This document shows, piece after piece, positions 18,976-27,452 of a DNA stretch of 64,000 nt (the stretch's first letter is position 1; every line of letters begins with the position of its first letter). The DNA comes from Pseudomonadales bacterium (GTDB lineage Bacteria > Pseudomonadota > Gammaproteobacteria > Pseudomonadales > Porticoccaceae), in the NCBI GenBank assembly GCA_024234435.1, contig JACKOF010000003.1, positions 62,001 through 126,000 of the forward strand. Direction: 5' to 3'. The notes beneath the pieces are model-generated. The model saw only the letters and a program-made list of their open reading frames with translations, had not been told where the DNA came from and searched no databases. Position numbers and translations under genes: made by a program.

Positions 18976-19482
18976 TCATTGAGGCGCGAGCGTCACCTGA
19001 TTGGCTTGAGAAAAGTCTATCTCACCATTAAGTCGCCAGCTTTGATCCAGAGGCATAATCCGCAGGTAATAGCGGTTATTCAAGCGTGCTTCCAGATCCG
19101 CACGGTAATAACCACTACTCACGGTACCGAGTTCCAGCTGCTGGTCTCTTTTTTCATCGGTGGGATGTAGTAACAACAATGTCAGTGGTCCATTAGCGGT
19201 CAGCTGACCGGTAACCTTCACCAGGATTTCACCGGTTTGCTGATCAATCACCAGCTCTGCACTGAGCCCAAGCTCCCGCGCCTTGTGATCCTGCTCCAGA
19301 ACACGATTGATGGCCATGCCTTCACGATAATAATTGTCATTCACCAGAGTATCGGCATTTTCAAAGGCAACAAACACCATTGCAATCCCGGCAACAACAA
19401 TGCTGGCGGGCAATGCAATTAAAAACCAGGGCCAGAATTGCCGATACCAGGGAAGGGTATCCAGATCTGAAAGTTTACTCAA
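18976..19482 (-). CDS. ccoH: FixH/CcoH cbb3 assembly protein
   Basis: 168 residues. It has the typical LPWYRQFWPWFLIALPASIVVAG anchor (about residues 11-33), NDNYYREGMAINRVLEQD and a periplasmic beta-domain with NNRYYLRIMP and WRLNGEI. CcoH interacts with the catalytic subunit during assembly in other bacteria. It lies between ccoG and ccoI. Confidence 0.93.
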   Translation of the reverse strand: MSKLSDLDTLPWYRQFWPWFLIALPASIVVAGIAMVFVAFENADTLVNDNYYREGMAINRVLEQDHKARELGLSAELVIDQQTGEILVKVTGQLTANGPLTLLLLHPTDEKRDQQLELGTVSSGYYRADLEARLNNRYYLRIMPLDQSWRLNGEIDFSQANQVTLAPQ

Positions 19483-19567
19483 TTTGTTACCTAACTGTTG
19501 CTTGTACTGGGTTCAAGCCCACCCGATTAGAGCCGGTTGGCACGTTAACCCGCATGAGAATAATGTG

Positions 19568-21010
19568 CTAACGCCGCATGTGTGGACCAATAAATCGGTT
19601 TTCTTCGATTGCACGCAGTGTCGGACTGTCAACAGACTCGACCACAAAAGTAACATCAGCATTGGGCGAGTTCATCAATCCGGGGTCAAGTAGTACACCC
19701 ACAGGCATACTCAACACTTCACCCTCTGCTACGTCTACTTCCACCGCACCACGGTATTGGAAATCGTACTCACCTTCAACCGAAATACGGTAACGGTGAT
19801 CTTCAACATCCATATTATTGATTTTCAGGGTATAGATATTTTCCACCAGCCCCATACGGTTTTCCCGATACAGGACGTTGCGATCACGAATAATATCCAC
19901 GACGAGAGGTGTTCTGGTCACAATGGTGTAATCGAACGCCAGTATCATGATGACCAGCACCGCCAGATAGCCAATCATTCTGGGACGTATGATATTGGTT
20001 TTGCCATGCTCCAGAGCATGTTCGGTAGTAAAAGAGATCAGCCCTCGCTCATAACCCATCTTGTCCATCACGGTATTACAGGCGTCAATGCATAACCCGC
20101 AGTCTATACATTCATATTGAAGGCCATGCCTGATATCGATCCCCGTTGGGCAAACCTGTACACAAAGCGAACAATCAACGCAGTCTCCCTTGCCCTCGGC
20201 ATGATGATCCTGCCCCTTTTTACGGGCACCTCTGGGTTCACCACGGGCTTCGTCGTAAGAAACGACCAGCGTGTCGTGATCAAACATCACCGACTGAAAG
20301 CGAGCATAAGGGCACATATACATGCAAACCTGTTCGCGCAAAAAACCGGCATTCATAAATGTCATCACCGAGAACAATAAAGTCCAGAAAGCGGCTGCGG
20401 GATGTGCACTGAATGTAAACAGGCTGGGAATCAGTTCTCTGATCGGGTTGAAATAACCGACGAATGTGACACCGGTCAGAAATGCCAGCGCAACCCAGCT
20501 CAACCACTTTCCTCCCCGGCGGCGAACTTTGTTAAACGTCCAGGGCGCTTTATCGAGTTTTATACGCTGGTTGCGATCACCTTCAAACTTGTCTTCAAGG
20601 CTCATGAACAGCATGGTCCAGACTGTCTGTGGGCACGAAAAACCACACCAGACCCGACCAACAAGTACCGTAACCGTAAACAGGGCAAAAGCGCAGATGA
20701 TCAAAGCCCAGGCGAGCAACATGAAGTCCTGTGGCCAGAAAGTGATATTGAATACGTAGAATTTACGGGATGGCAAGTCAAACCACACCAACTGACGGCC
20801 ATCAAGATTAAACCAGGGAATCAGAAAAAAAGCGCCGAGCATGGGGAACCATGTCCAGCGCCGCAGATTCCGGAAAAACCCGGGGAGTTTCCGGGTTTGA
20901 ATCTTTTCACGAGTCTGGTAAAGATCCAGTACCCGAATAGTTTCTTCGCTATTTTTGGCTTTGGCAGGGTCAACCTCATGTACTGCGGATTCACCAGCAT
21001 CCTTCATCAT
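19568..21010 (-). CDS. ccoG: cbb3 oxidase accessory protein CcoG, membrane polyferredoxin
   Basis: 480 residues with about five membrane segments. Two 4Fe-4S motifs lie near the middle (CVDCSLCVQVCPTGIDI and CIDCGLCIDACNTVMDK), plus the membrane motif GRVWCGFSCPQTVWT. The C-terminus is an Ig-like periplasmic domain, with DVEDHRYRISVEGEYDF. CcoG has been shown elsewhere to act as a cupric reductase in cbb3 biogenesis. It is located 21 bases after ccoP and 85 bases before ccoH. Confidence 0.95.
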   Translation of the reverse strand: MMKDAGESAVHEVDPAKAKNSEETIRVLDLYQTREKIQTRKLPGFFRNLRRWTWFPMLGAFFLIPWFNLDGRQLVWFDLPSRKFYVFNITFWPQDFMLLAWALIICAFALFTVTVLVGRVWCGFSCPQTVWTMLFMSLEDKFEGDRNQRIKLDKAPWTFNKVRRRGGKWLSWVALAFLTGVTFVGYFNPIRELIPSLFTFSAHPAAAFWTLLFSVMTFMNAGFLREQVCMYMCPYARFQSVMFDHDTLVVSYDEARGEPRGARKKGQDHHAEGKGDCVDCSLCVQVCPTGIDIRHGLQYECIDCGLCIDACNTVMDKMGYERGLISFTTEHALEHGKTNIIRPRMIGYLAVLVIMILAFDYTIVTRTPLVVDIIRDRNVLYRENRMGLVENIYTLKINNMDVEDHRYRISVEGEYDFQYRGAVEVDVAEGEVLSMPVGVLLDPGLMNSPNADVTFVVESVDSPTLRAIEENRFIGPHMRR

Positions 21011-21031
21011 ACGATGACGCCTCTACTTCTG

Positions 21032-21928
21032 TTAGCGATTTTTAGACAAGCTGTATACGTACCCGGTCAGCAGGTGAATTTTATCCTCGCGCAGTAACTT
21101 GTCCTGCGCAGGCATCACGCCTTTACGGCCATTGCGAATGGAATGCCTGACCGCAGCAGGTGAACCACCATAGAGCCATGTACCATCTGTCAAGTTCGGC
21201 GCACCCAACGCCTGCAATCCTTTACCGGCAGCGCCATGGCAAGCTGCACAATAGGTAGCATAGGCCTCGCCGCCTTGCTCCGCCTTTGCTGCATCATGCT
21301 CGCGACCACTGAGTTTGAACACGTATTCGGCTACGTTATCAACACCTTCCGCACCAATAACATCACCCCACGCAGGCATTGCGCCCTGGCGACCATGGGT
21401 AATACTGGCCTTGATAGCCTCCGCAGTACCACCGTATAGCCAGTCGTTATCCGTCAGATTCGGGAAACCGTAGCTGCCACCACCATCCGACCCATGGCAC
21501 AGGGAACAGTTGTTATTAAACAATCTGCTGCCCATCTTCATGGCTTCTGGATTGGCAATCAACTCTTCCGCTGACATATTGGAAAACTGGGCGTAGATAG
21601 GTCCGTACTTGGCATCGGCCTCGTCAATCTGCTCCTGCCACTGACCAACAGAAGACCAACCCAGAATACCTTTGAAGCTGCCAAGCCCGGGGTACAGTAC
21701 CAGATAGATCAATCCGAAAATTACCGTCCCCACAAACATGTTAAACCACCACTTTGGCAGAGGGTTATCCAACTCTTCAATGCCATCATAAATGTGACCG
21801 GTTGTTTTTGCCTCACCATTGTCATCACCGCTTTGGTGAGTTTTACGGGTCGCAAACAGCAGCCAGGTACAGCCAGCAATGGTGCCCAACGTGATAACGA
21901 TGATCCAGATACTCCAAAAAGTCGTCAT
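21032..21928 (-). CDS. ccoP: cbb3 oxidase diheme subunit CcoP
   Basis: 298 residues. An N-terminal helix, GLIYLVLYPGLGSFKG before a second helix end, then two cytochrome c domains with CSLCHGSDGGG and CAACHGAAGKG, each followed by a Met-containing ligand loop (GAMPAWGD and GVMPAQDK). It takes electrons from soluble cytochrome c and passes them to CcoO. It overlaps ccoQ by four bases. Confidence 0.96.
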   Translation of the reverse strand: MTTFWSIWIIVITLGTIAGCTWLLFATRKTHQSGDDNGEAKTTGHIYDGIEELDNPLPKWWFNMFVGTVIFGLIYLVLYPGLGSFKGILGWSSVGQWQEQIDEADAKYGPIYAQFSNMSAEELIANPEAMKMGSRLFNNNCSLCHGSDGGGSYGFPNLTDNDWLYGGTAEAIKASITHGRQGAMPAWGDVIGAEGVDNVAEYVFKLSGREHDAAKAEQGGEAYATYCAACHGAAGKGLQALGAPNLTDGTWLYGGSPAAVRHSIRNGRKGVMPAQDKLLREDKIHLLTGYVYSLSKNR

Positions 21929-22107
21929 AGTTCTTTCTGCCTATTTTTACTGTCCTTCTGGGGCGCGGACTGACCATCAACAAATGGCAACTGCGCCGCC
22001 TCTTCAAAATCTTTCTTTTTATGGCTGCTGAAAGCCCACCAGCAAATGCCCAAAAAAGCGAGCATCGCCATGATGGTACCGATACCTTGTAAAGTACCCT
22101 GGTCCAT
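21925..22107 (-). CDS. ccoQ: cbb3 oxidase subunit CcoQ
   Basis: 60 residues: one membrane helix (about residues 9-27, TIMAMLAFLGICWWAF) followed by a Lys/Glu-rich tail (SHKKKDFEEAAQLPF), the usual CcoQ pattern. Overlaps ccoO by one base and ccoP by four. CcoQ stabilises the interaction of CcoP with the core complex. Confidence 0.9.
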   Translation of the reverse strand: MDQGTLQGIGTIMAMLAFLGICWWAFSSHKKKDFEEAAQLPFVDGQSAPQKDSKNRQKEL

Positions 22108-22721
22108 TAGCGTTTCTGCTTCAGCAAGGTGCCGAGCTGTTGCAAGTAAACAACCAGGGCATCGATTTCTTTCACATCACCACCGGCAAAGGGCTCTGCA
22201 GCCGAGGCAATATCATCATCCGTATAGGGAACACCCACTGTACGCAAGGCTTTCATTTTTGCGGCTGTGTGTTCACCAGTAACAGTATTTTCGAATAACC
22301 AGGGGAACGCAGGCATATTCGACTCAGGTACAACGTCACGAGGGTTGTACAAGTGCGCACGATGCCAGTCATCACTGTAACGGGCGCCAACACGGGCCAA
22401 ATCCGGGCCTGTGCGTTTGGAGCCCCACAAAAACGGGTGTTCATAAACATGCTCACCTGCTACTGAATAGTGTCCGTAGCGCTCGGTTTCCGCGCGCATT
22501 GGCCTCACCATCTGGGTATGACAAACGTGACAGCCTTCCCGAATATAGATATCACGTCCCTCAAGAGCGATCGCAGGTAACGGTTTCAGGCCTGTTATCG
22601 GCTCGGTCGTTTCCTTTTGCCAGAACTGGGGGATCACCTGAGCCAGCGCACCAAAACTGATAGCCACAACGATAAGTACTATCATCAGGCCGATATTTTT
22701 TTCAATAATCTCATGCTTCAC
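22107..22721 (-). CDS. ccoO: cbb3 oxidase monoheme subunit CcoO
   Basis: 204 residues, with an N-terminal membrane anchor (residues 10-30), the heme motif GCHVCHTQMVRPMRAE and the ligand Met region SNMPAFPW. It transfers electrons from CcoP to the catalytic CcoN. It lies 14 bases after ccoN. Confidence 0.96.
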   Translation of the reverse strand: MKHEIIEKNIGLMIVLIVVAISFGALAQVIPQFWQKETTEPITGLKPLPAIALEGRDIYIREGCHVCHTQMVRPMRAETERYGHYSVAGEHVYEHPFLWGSKRTGPDLARVGARYSDDWHRAHLYNPRDVVPESNMPAFPWLFENTVTGEHTAAKMKALRTVGVPYTDDDIASAAEPFAGGDVKEIDALVVYLQQLGTLLKQKR

Positions 22722-22735
22722 TGTGATGATCTCCC

Positions 22736-24175
22736 TTAGGCTGTTTCAGCAACAGGGTTGCTTGCCGCTTGCTTGTCAGACTTCACGGTACGCCAAACGT
22801 TGTAACCCATGATTAACATCCCGACGAAGAAGATTGATCCCCCCAGCAAGCGGACGTAATAACCGGGATAGCTGGCTTCAATAGATTCCACAAAACTGTA
22901 GGTCAATGTGCCGTCAGTGTTAAATGCGCGCCACATCAGCCCCTGGGCAATACCGTTGACCCACATCGATGCGATATAGAGAACCGTTCCAATCGTTGAT
23001 AACCAGAAATGCAGGTTGATCAGGTTTTCGCTGTACATCCTGGCACGGTTAAACAGTACTGGAATCAGGTTATACATGGCGCCGATAGAAACCATCGCTA
23101 CCCAGCCCAGAGCTCCGGAGTGAACGTGGCCAATGGTCCAGTCAGTGTTATGCGACAGCGAATTTACAGTCTTGATCGACATCATCGGACCTTCGAACGT
23201 GGACATACCGTAGAACGATAGCGACACCACCAGAAATCTCAGTGTTGAGTCGTTACGCAGCTTATGCCAGGCGCCTGAAAGCGTCATCATGCCGTTGATC
23301 ATGCCGCCCCAGGAAGGTGCCAACAGAATCAGAGACATCACCATACCCAGGCTCTGAGCCCAGTCTGGCAGCGCTGAATACATCAGATGGTGCGGACCTG
23401 CCCAGATATAAACGGCAATCAATGCCCAGAAGTGAACGATCGACAGGCGGTAAGAATAAACAGGGCGTTCTGCCTGCTTTGGCACGAAATAGTACATCAT
23501 GCCCAGAAAACCAGCCGTCAGAAAGAAGCCGACCGCATTGTGGCCATACCACCACTGCACCATGGCATCCATGGTTCCCGCGTAAGCAGAATAGGATTTC
23601 CAGAAAGTAACCGGTATTGCCGCACTGTTGCCCAGATGCAAGACCGCAACGGTGATAATAAATGCACCAAAAAACCAGTTGGCAACATAAATATGCTTGG
23701 TTTTACGCTTCATGATAGTCCCAAAGAAAACCACTGCGTAGGACACCCAAACCAGCGTAATCAGTATATCAATCGGCCATTCCAGTTCAGCGTACTCTTT
23801 CGCGCTGGTAAGGCCCAGCGGTAATGTTACAGCCGCTGACACAATGACCAGCTGCCAGCCCCAAAAGGTGAACGCCGGTAAAAATCCGCCAAACAGGGTA
23901 GCCTGGCAGGTTCTCTGAACAACGTGGTAAGCCGACGCAAACAGTGCACAACCCCCAAAAGCAAAAATAACAGCATTAGTGTGCAGGGGTCTCAGGCGAC
24001 CAAAGTGCAGCCATGGCAGCTGCATATTGATATCCGGCCAAACCAGCTCGGCAGCAAGGATTACCCCTACCAACATACCAACAATGCCCCACACCACCGT
24101 CATGATGGCGAACTGCTTGACGACTTTTGTGTTGTACACCGGCTGCTCACCGGTCGATATCACATCACTACTCAT
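22736..24175 (-). CDS. ccoN: cbb3 oxidase catalytic subunit CcoN
   Basis: 479 residues from the ATG at 24175 (MSSDVISTGEQPVYNTKVV); an in-frame start 13 codons upstream has no better ribosome site. Twelve membrane helices. It carries the low-spin heme and CuB His ligands in LRPLHTNAVIFAFGG, WWYGHNAVGFFLTAGFLG, GPHHLMYSALPDW and DWTIGHVHSGALGW, the last two being the usual cbb3 spots. It reduces O2 to water with high affinity. First gene of ccoNOQP; preceded by an FNR/ANR-type site. Confidence 0.97.
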   Translation of the reverse strand: MSSDVISTGEQPVYNTKVVKQFAIMTVVWGIVGMLVGVILAAELVWPDINMQLPWLHFGRLRPLHTNAVIFAFGGCALFASAYHVVQRTCQATLFGGFLPAFTFWGWQLVIVSAAVTLPLGLTSAKEYAELEWPIDILITLVWVSYAVVFFGTIMKRKTKHIYVANWFFGAFIITVAVLHLGNSAAIPVTFWKSYSAYAGTMDAMVQWWYGHNAVGFFLTAGFLGMMYYFVPKQAERPVYSYRLSIVHFWALIAVYIWAGPHHLMYSALPDWAQSLGMVMSLILLAPSWGGMINGMMTLSGAWHKLRNDSTLRFLVVSLSFYGMSTFEGPMMSIKTVNSLSHNTDWTIGHVHSGALGWVAMVSIGAMYNLIPVLFNRARMYSENLINLHFWLSTIGTVLYIASMWVNGIAQGLMWRAFNTDGTLTYSFVESIEASYPGYYVRLLGGSIFFVGMLIMGYNVWRTVKSDKQAASNPVAETA

Positions 24176-24234
24176 TGTGCATTCCCGTAGATTAGAGTCC
24201 TGTTTAGGAGCCAAGTAAACTCAGCCCGCGTATT

Positions 24235-24273
24235 ATTTTATTTCTGTGCCGGGCAGCAAATGACACAGATCAA
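24235..24273 (-). promoter_or_regulatory. FNR/ANR box and -10 element of ccoNOQP
   Basis: Minus-strand TTGATctgtGTCAT (24273 to 24260) matches TTGAT-N4-ATCAA in eight of ten defined positions. A TAAAAT hexamer (24240 to 24235) follows 19 bases later. This is close to the spacing expected for a class II FNR-dependent promoter, where the box centres near -41.5. Low-oxygen induction of cbb3 genes by FNR/ANR is well established in gammaproteobacteria; the site here is an inference from pattern and position. Confidence 0.6.
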
Positions 24274-24298
24274 ATCAGCGGCAGTCAAACCACAACCG

Positions 24299-25519
24299 CT
24301 AAATTAATTTGCGATTTTTATTGGCTGCAATCCTCAACCGCAAAGCATTCAGCTTGATAAAGCCCTCTGCGTCTTTCTGATTGTAAGCGCCAGCATCGTC
24401 TTCGAAGGTAGCAATTTTCTCGTCGAAAAGGCTGTCTTCGGACTGGCGCCCCACTACAACCACATTCCCTTTATAGAGCTTCAATCGCACCTTGCCGTTA
24501 ACAAACTGCTGGGATTCATCAATCATTTTCTGCAACATTTCACGCTCCGGAGACCACCAGTAGCCGTTGTAAATCAGCTCCGCATATTTTGGCATCAGAC
24601 TGTCTTTCAGGTGCGCAACCTCACGGTCCAGAGTAATGGATTCGATAGCGCGGTGTGCTTTCAGCATCACGGTACCACCGGGCGTTTCATAACAGCCACG
24701 GGACTTCATACCCACATAACGGTTTTCAACAAGATCGAGCCGACCAATGCCATTGGCACCAGCGACTTCATTCAAGTGTCGAAGCACAACCGCTGGCGTC
24801 ATTGGTCTATCATCAATAGCAACGATATCGCCCTTTTTGTAAGTGAGCTCAACATAGGTCGCCTGATCAGGCGCATTCTCGGGCGACACACTCCAGCGCC
24901 ACATATCTTCTTCAGGCTCATTCCAGGGGTTTTCGAGCAAATCACCCTCATAAGAAATATGCAACAGGTTCGCGTCCATTGAATACGGTGATTTTTTCTT
25001 GCCACCAGAAAAATCGACCGGGATATTGTGCTCGGCGCAATAGTTCATCAGGGTTTCCCGTGAACCGAGATTCCACTCCCGCCAGGGCGCGATCACCTTC
25101 ACACCCGGCTTCAGTGCATAAGCGCCCAACTCAAAACGCACTTGATCATTACCTTTACCCGTTGCGCCATGCGAGATGGCATCAGCACCCGTTTCATTGG
25201 CAATTTCAATCATTCTCTTGGCAATCAGAGGGCGGGCAATGGACGTACCCAGCAGATACTCCCCTTCGTAAATAGCGTTGGCACGAAACATCGGGTAGAC
25301 ATAGTCACGCACAAACTCTTCCTGCAAATCATCAATATAAATTTGCTTCACCCCCAGAGCCTTCGCTTTGGCCCGAGCAGGCTCTACCTCTTCTCCCTGA
25401 CCTATATCAGCGGTAAAGGTCACAACCTCACACTGATAGGTTTCCTGCAACCAACGGACAATTACAGACGTATCAAGGCCACCGGAATAAGCCAACACCA
25501 CTTTTTTAATATCCGACAC
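24299..25519 (-). CDS. argG: Argininosuccinate synthase
   Basis: 406 residues from the GTG at 25519, chosen because AGGAG is five to six bases upstream; a second GTG six bases earlier lies within that site. It has the ATP-pyrophosphatase P-loop LAYSGGLDTSV, then YLLGTSIARPLIAK, SHGATGKGNDQVRFE and SPYSMDANLLHISYEG. It joins citrulline and aspartate in arginine synthesis. Length is typical of the class. It is divergent from pyrC with about 150 bases between the two starts. Confidence 0.97.
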   Translation of the reverse strand: MSDIKKVVLAYSGGLDTSVIVRWLQETYQCEVVTFTADIGQGEEVEPARAKAKALGVKQIYIDDLQEEFVRDYVYPMFRANAIYEGEYLLGTSIARPLIAKRMIEIANETGADAISHGATGKGNDQVRFELGAYALKPGVKVIAPWREWNLGSRETLMNYCAEHNIPVDFSGGKKKSPYSMDANLLHISYEGDLLENPWNEPEEDMWRWSVSPENAPDQATYVELTYKKGDIVAIDDRPMTPAVVLRHLNEVAGANGIGRLDLVENRYVGMKSRGCYETPGGTVMLKAHRAIESITLDREVAHLKDSLMPKYAELIYNGYWWSPEREMLQKMIDESQQFVNGKVRLKLYKGNVVVVGRQSEDSLFDEKIATFEDDAGAYNQKDAEGFIKLNALRLRIAANKNRKLI

Positions 25520-25671
25520 AAGCACTCCTGGGGGAAAATATTGGATGAATTTTTTTGGGGCGCATATTTTAATATGCTCAACAGCAAAAGCACAGTAAAC
25601 ATCATGTTAATTTGCTGCTAATAACCAGCAATTACTGTCAAGCCAGCGCAGTTTCCGGTAGCATTCGCCCC

Positions 25672-26706
25672 ATGAAAGAACTGACTATTACTCGCCCGGA
25701 CGACTGGCACGTACATCTGCGCGATGGCGACGCACTGAAATCCACAGTTGCCGATGCAGCAAAGGATTTTGGCCGCTCGATCATCATGCCAAATCTGCTG
25801 CCGCCGATCGTCACCACACAACAGGCACTCGACTACAGAGACCGAATTCTCCAAAATAGGCCCGCCACCAGCCAGTGGCAGCCGTTAATGGTGCTGTACT
25901 TAACGGATAACACCTCGCCACAGGAAATAGCAACGGCAAAACGCTCGGGTAGTGTGTATGCCTGCAAATATTATCCCGCTGGAGCTACCACCAATTCTGA
26001 TTCGGGCGTGACCGATCTGAAAAAAATCTTCCCGGTACTGGCCGAAATGGAAAAACAGGGGCTGCCTTTACTGCTGCATGGAGAAGTGACCGAACCCGGC
26101 ATTGATATCTTTGACAGAGAAGCCGTATTTATTGACCGTTACCTGACTGAATTGACCGGAACCTTCCCGGCGCTAAAAATTGTTCTGGAGCACATCACCA
26201 CCCGGCAGGGTGCAGAATTTGTTGCATCCGCATCAGACCATGTTGCCGCCACCATCACACCGCAGCACCTGCTGTTTAATCGTAATCATATGCTGGCAGG
26301 AGGCATAAAGCCCCACTACTACTGCCTACCCATTCTGAAACGCAACACACATCAACAAGCATTAATGACGGCTGCAACCAGCGGCAGCAGCCAATTTTTT
26401 CTTGGCACCGATTCCGCGCCGCACGCACAACGCAGCAAAGAAACGGCTTGTGGTTGCGCTGGCTGCTACTCCAACCATGCAGCAATGGCGCTGTACGCTG
26501 AAGCCTTTGAACGCGCTGATGCACTGGACAAGCTGGAAGGCTTTGCCAGCCATTTTGGTGCCGACTTTTACGGTCTGGCGCGCAATAGCGACACCATTAC
26601 CCTGCAAAGATCTCCCTGGCAAGTACCTCAGACTGTCAAGCTGGGCACGGACAACATGGTGCCGCTCTGTGCCGGAGAAACCCTGAACTGGACAGTAGCC
26701 GAATAA
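25672..26706 (+). CDS. pyrC: Dihydroorotase (class II, PyrC type)
   Basis: 344 residues from the ATG at 25672; this start gives the normal N-terminus (MKELTITRPDDWHVHLRDGD) whereas an upstream in-frame start adds 20 unconserved residues. The zinc-binding HxH in WHVHLRDGD, KYYPAGATTNSDSGV with the carboxylated Lys, and GTDSAPHAQRSKE with the catalytic Asp are present. It closes carbamoyl-aspartate to dihydroorotate in pyrimidine synthesis. The stop codon overlaps the start of rnt. Confidence 0.97.
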   Translation: MKELTITRPDDWHVHLRDGDALKSTVADAAKDFGRSIIMPNLLPPIVTTQQALDYRDRILQNRPATSQWQPLMVLYLTDNTSPQEIATAKRSGSVYACKYYPAGATTNSDSGVTDLKKIFPVLAEMEKQGLPLLLHGEVTEPGIDIFDREAVFIDRYLTELTGTFPALKIVLEHITTRQGAEFVASASDHVAATITPQHLLFNRNHMLAGGIKPHYYCLPILKRNTHQQALMTAATSGSSQFFLGTDSAPHAQRSKETACGCAGCYSNHAAMALYAEAFERADALDKLEGFASHFGADFYGLARNSDTITLQRSPWQVPQTVKLGTDNMVPLCAGETLNWTVAE

Positions 26707-27326
26707 TGACCTGGCATCCCCCTATATCCGATCGCTTTCGCGGCTTCCTGCCGGTAGTTGTCGACGTTGAAACCGGCGGTTTTAATTCCGAAACCGACGC
26801 CTTGCTGGAAGTAGCCGCAGTAACCCTGGCCATGGACGATGATGGATTTCTCTTTCCGGATCAAACCCACTGCCACGCGATTATTCCCTTTGAAGGTGCC
26901 AACATCGAACAAGCGGCGCTCGATATCACCGGGATCAACCCGCATGATCCCAACCGCATGGCGATAGAAGAGGAAATCGCGCTCAAGGAATTATTCCAGC
27001 CCATCAGGGCCGCAGTAAAAGAAAGTCATTGTAATCGCGCCATCATGGTGGCTCACAATGCCCACTTTGACCTTGGCTTTGTCAACACGGCCGTGACCAG
27101 AAACGGTATCAAAAGAAACCCCTTTCACCCATTCTCCTGCTTCGATACCGCAACACTTTCAGGACTCGCTTACGGACAGACCGTTCTGGCCAAAGCCTGC
27201 GAAGTTGCCGGCATCAGCTTCAGCAACAAATCCGCCCATTCTGCTGCCTACGATGCCAACAAAACCGCCGAGCTGTTTTGCGGCATCGTTAATCGCTGGC
27301 AGGAATTAGGCGGCTGGAGCTCATAA
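26706..27326 (+). CDS. rnt: Ribonuclease T
   Basis: 206 residues. A DEDDh exonuclease: VVDVETGGFNSETDALLEVAAV carries the first two acidic residues, VAHNAHFDLGFV the third, and HSAAYDA the final His and Asp. RNase T trims 3' ends of tRNA and other stable RNAs. Its start overlaps the pyrC stop by one base, an arrangement seen in Pseudomonas and relatives. Confidence 0.95.
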   Translation: MTWHPPISDRFRGFLPVVVDVETGGFNSETDALLEVAAVTLAMDDDGFLFPDQTHCHAIIPFEGANIEQAALDITGINPHDPNRMAIEEEIALKELFQPIRAAVKESHCNRAIMVAHNAHFDLGFVNTAVTRNGIKRNPFHPFSCFDTATLSGLAYGQTVLAKACEVAGISFSNKSAHSAAYDANKTAELFCGIVNRWQELGGWSS

Positions 27327-27452
27327 CCCGGACATGCCACCCGTTAAAAACGACTAAACGCTTTTTACACATGGTTTTTTGTTATCAGCTCACGTTAGAA
27401 TACGGCACCACAAAACAGTGACCAATTGATCAGCAATAACTCAGGAAACACC

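Noticed and set aside
20402..21097. 231-residue plus-strand frame
   Set aside because: Antisense to ccoG, no family resemblance, explained by codon usage of the real gene.
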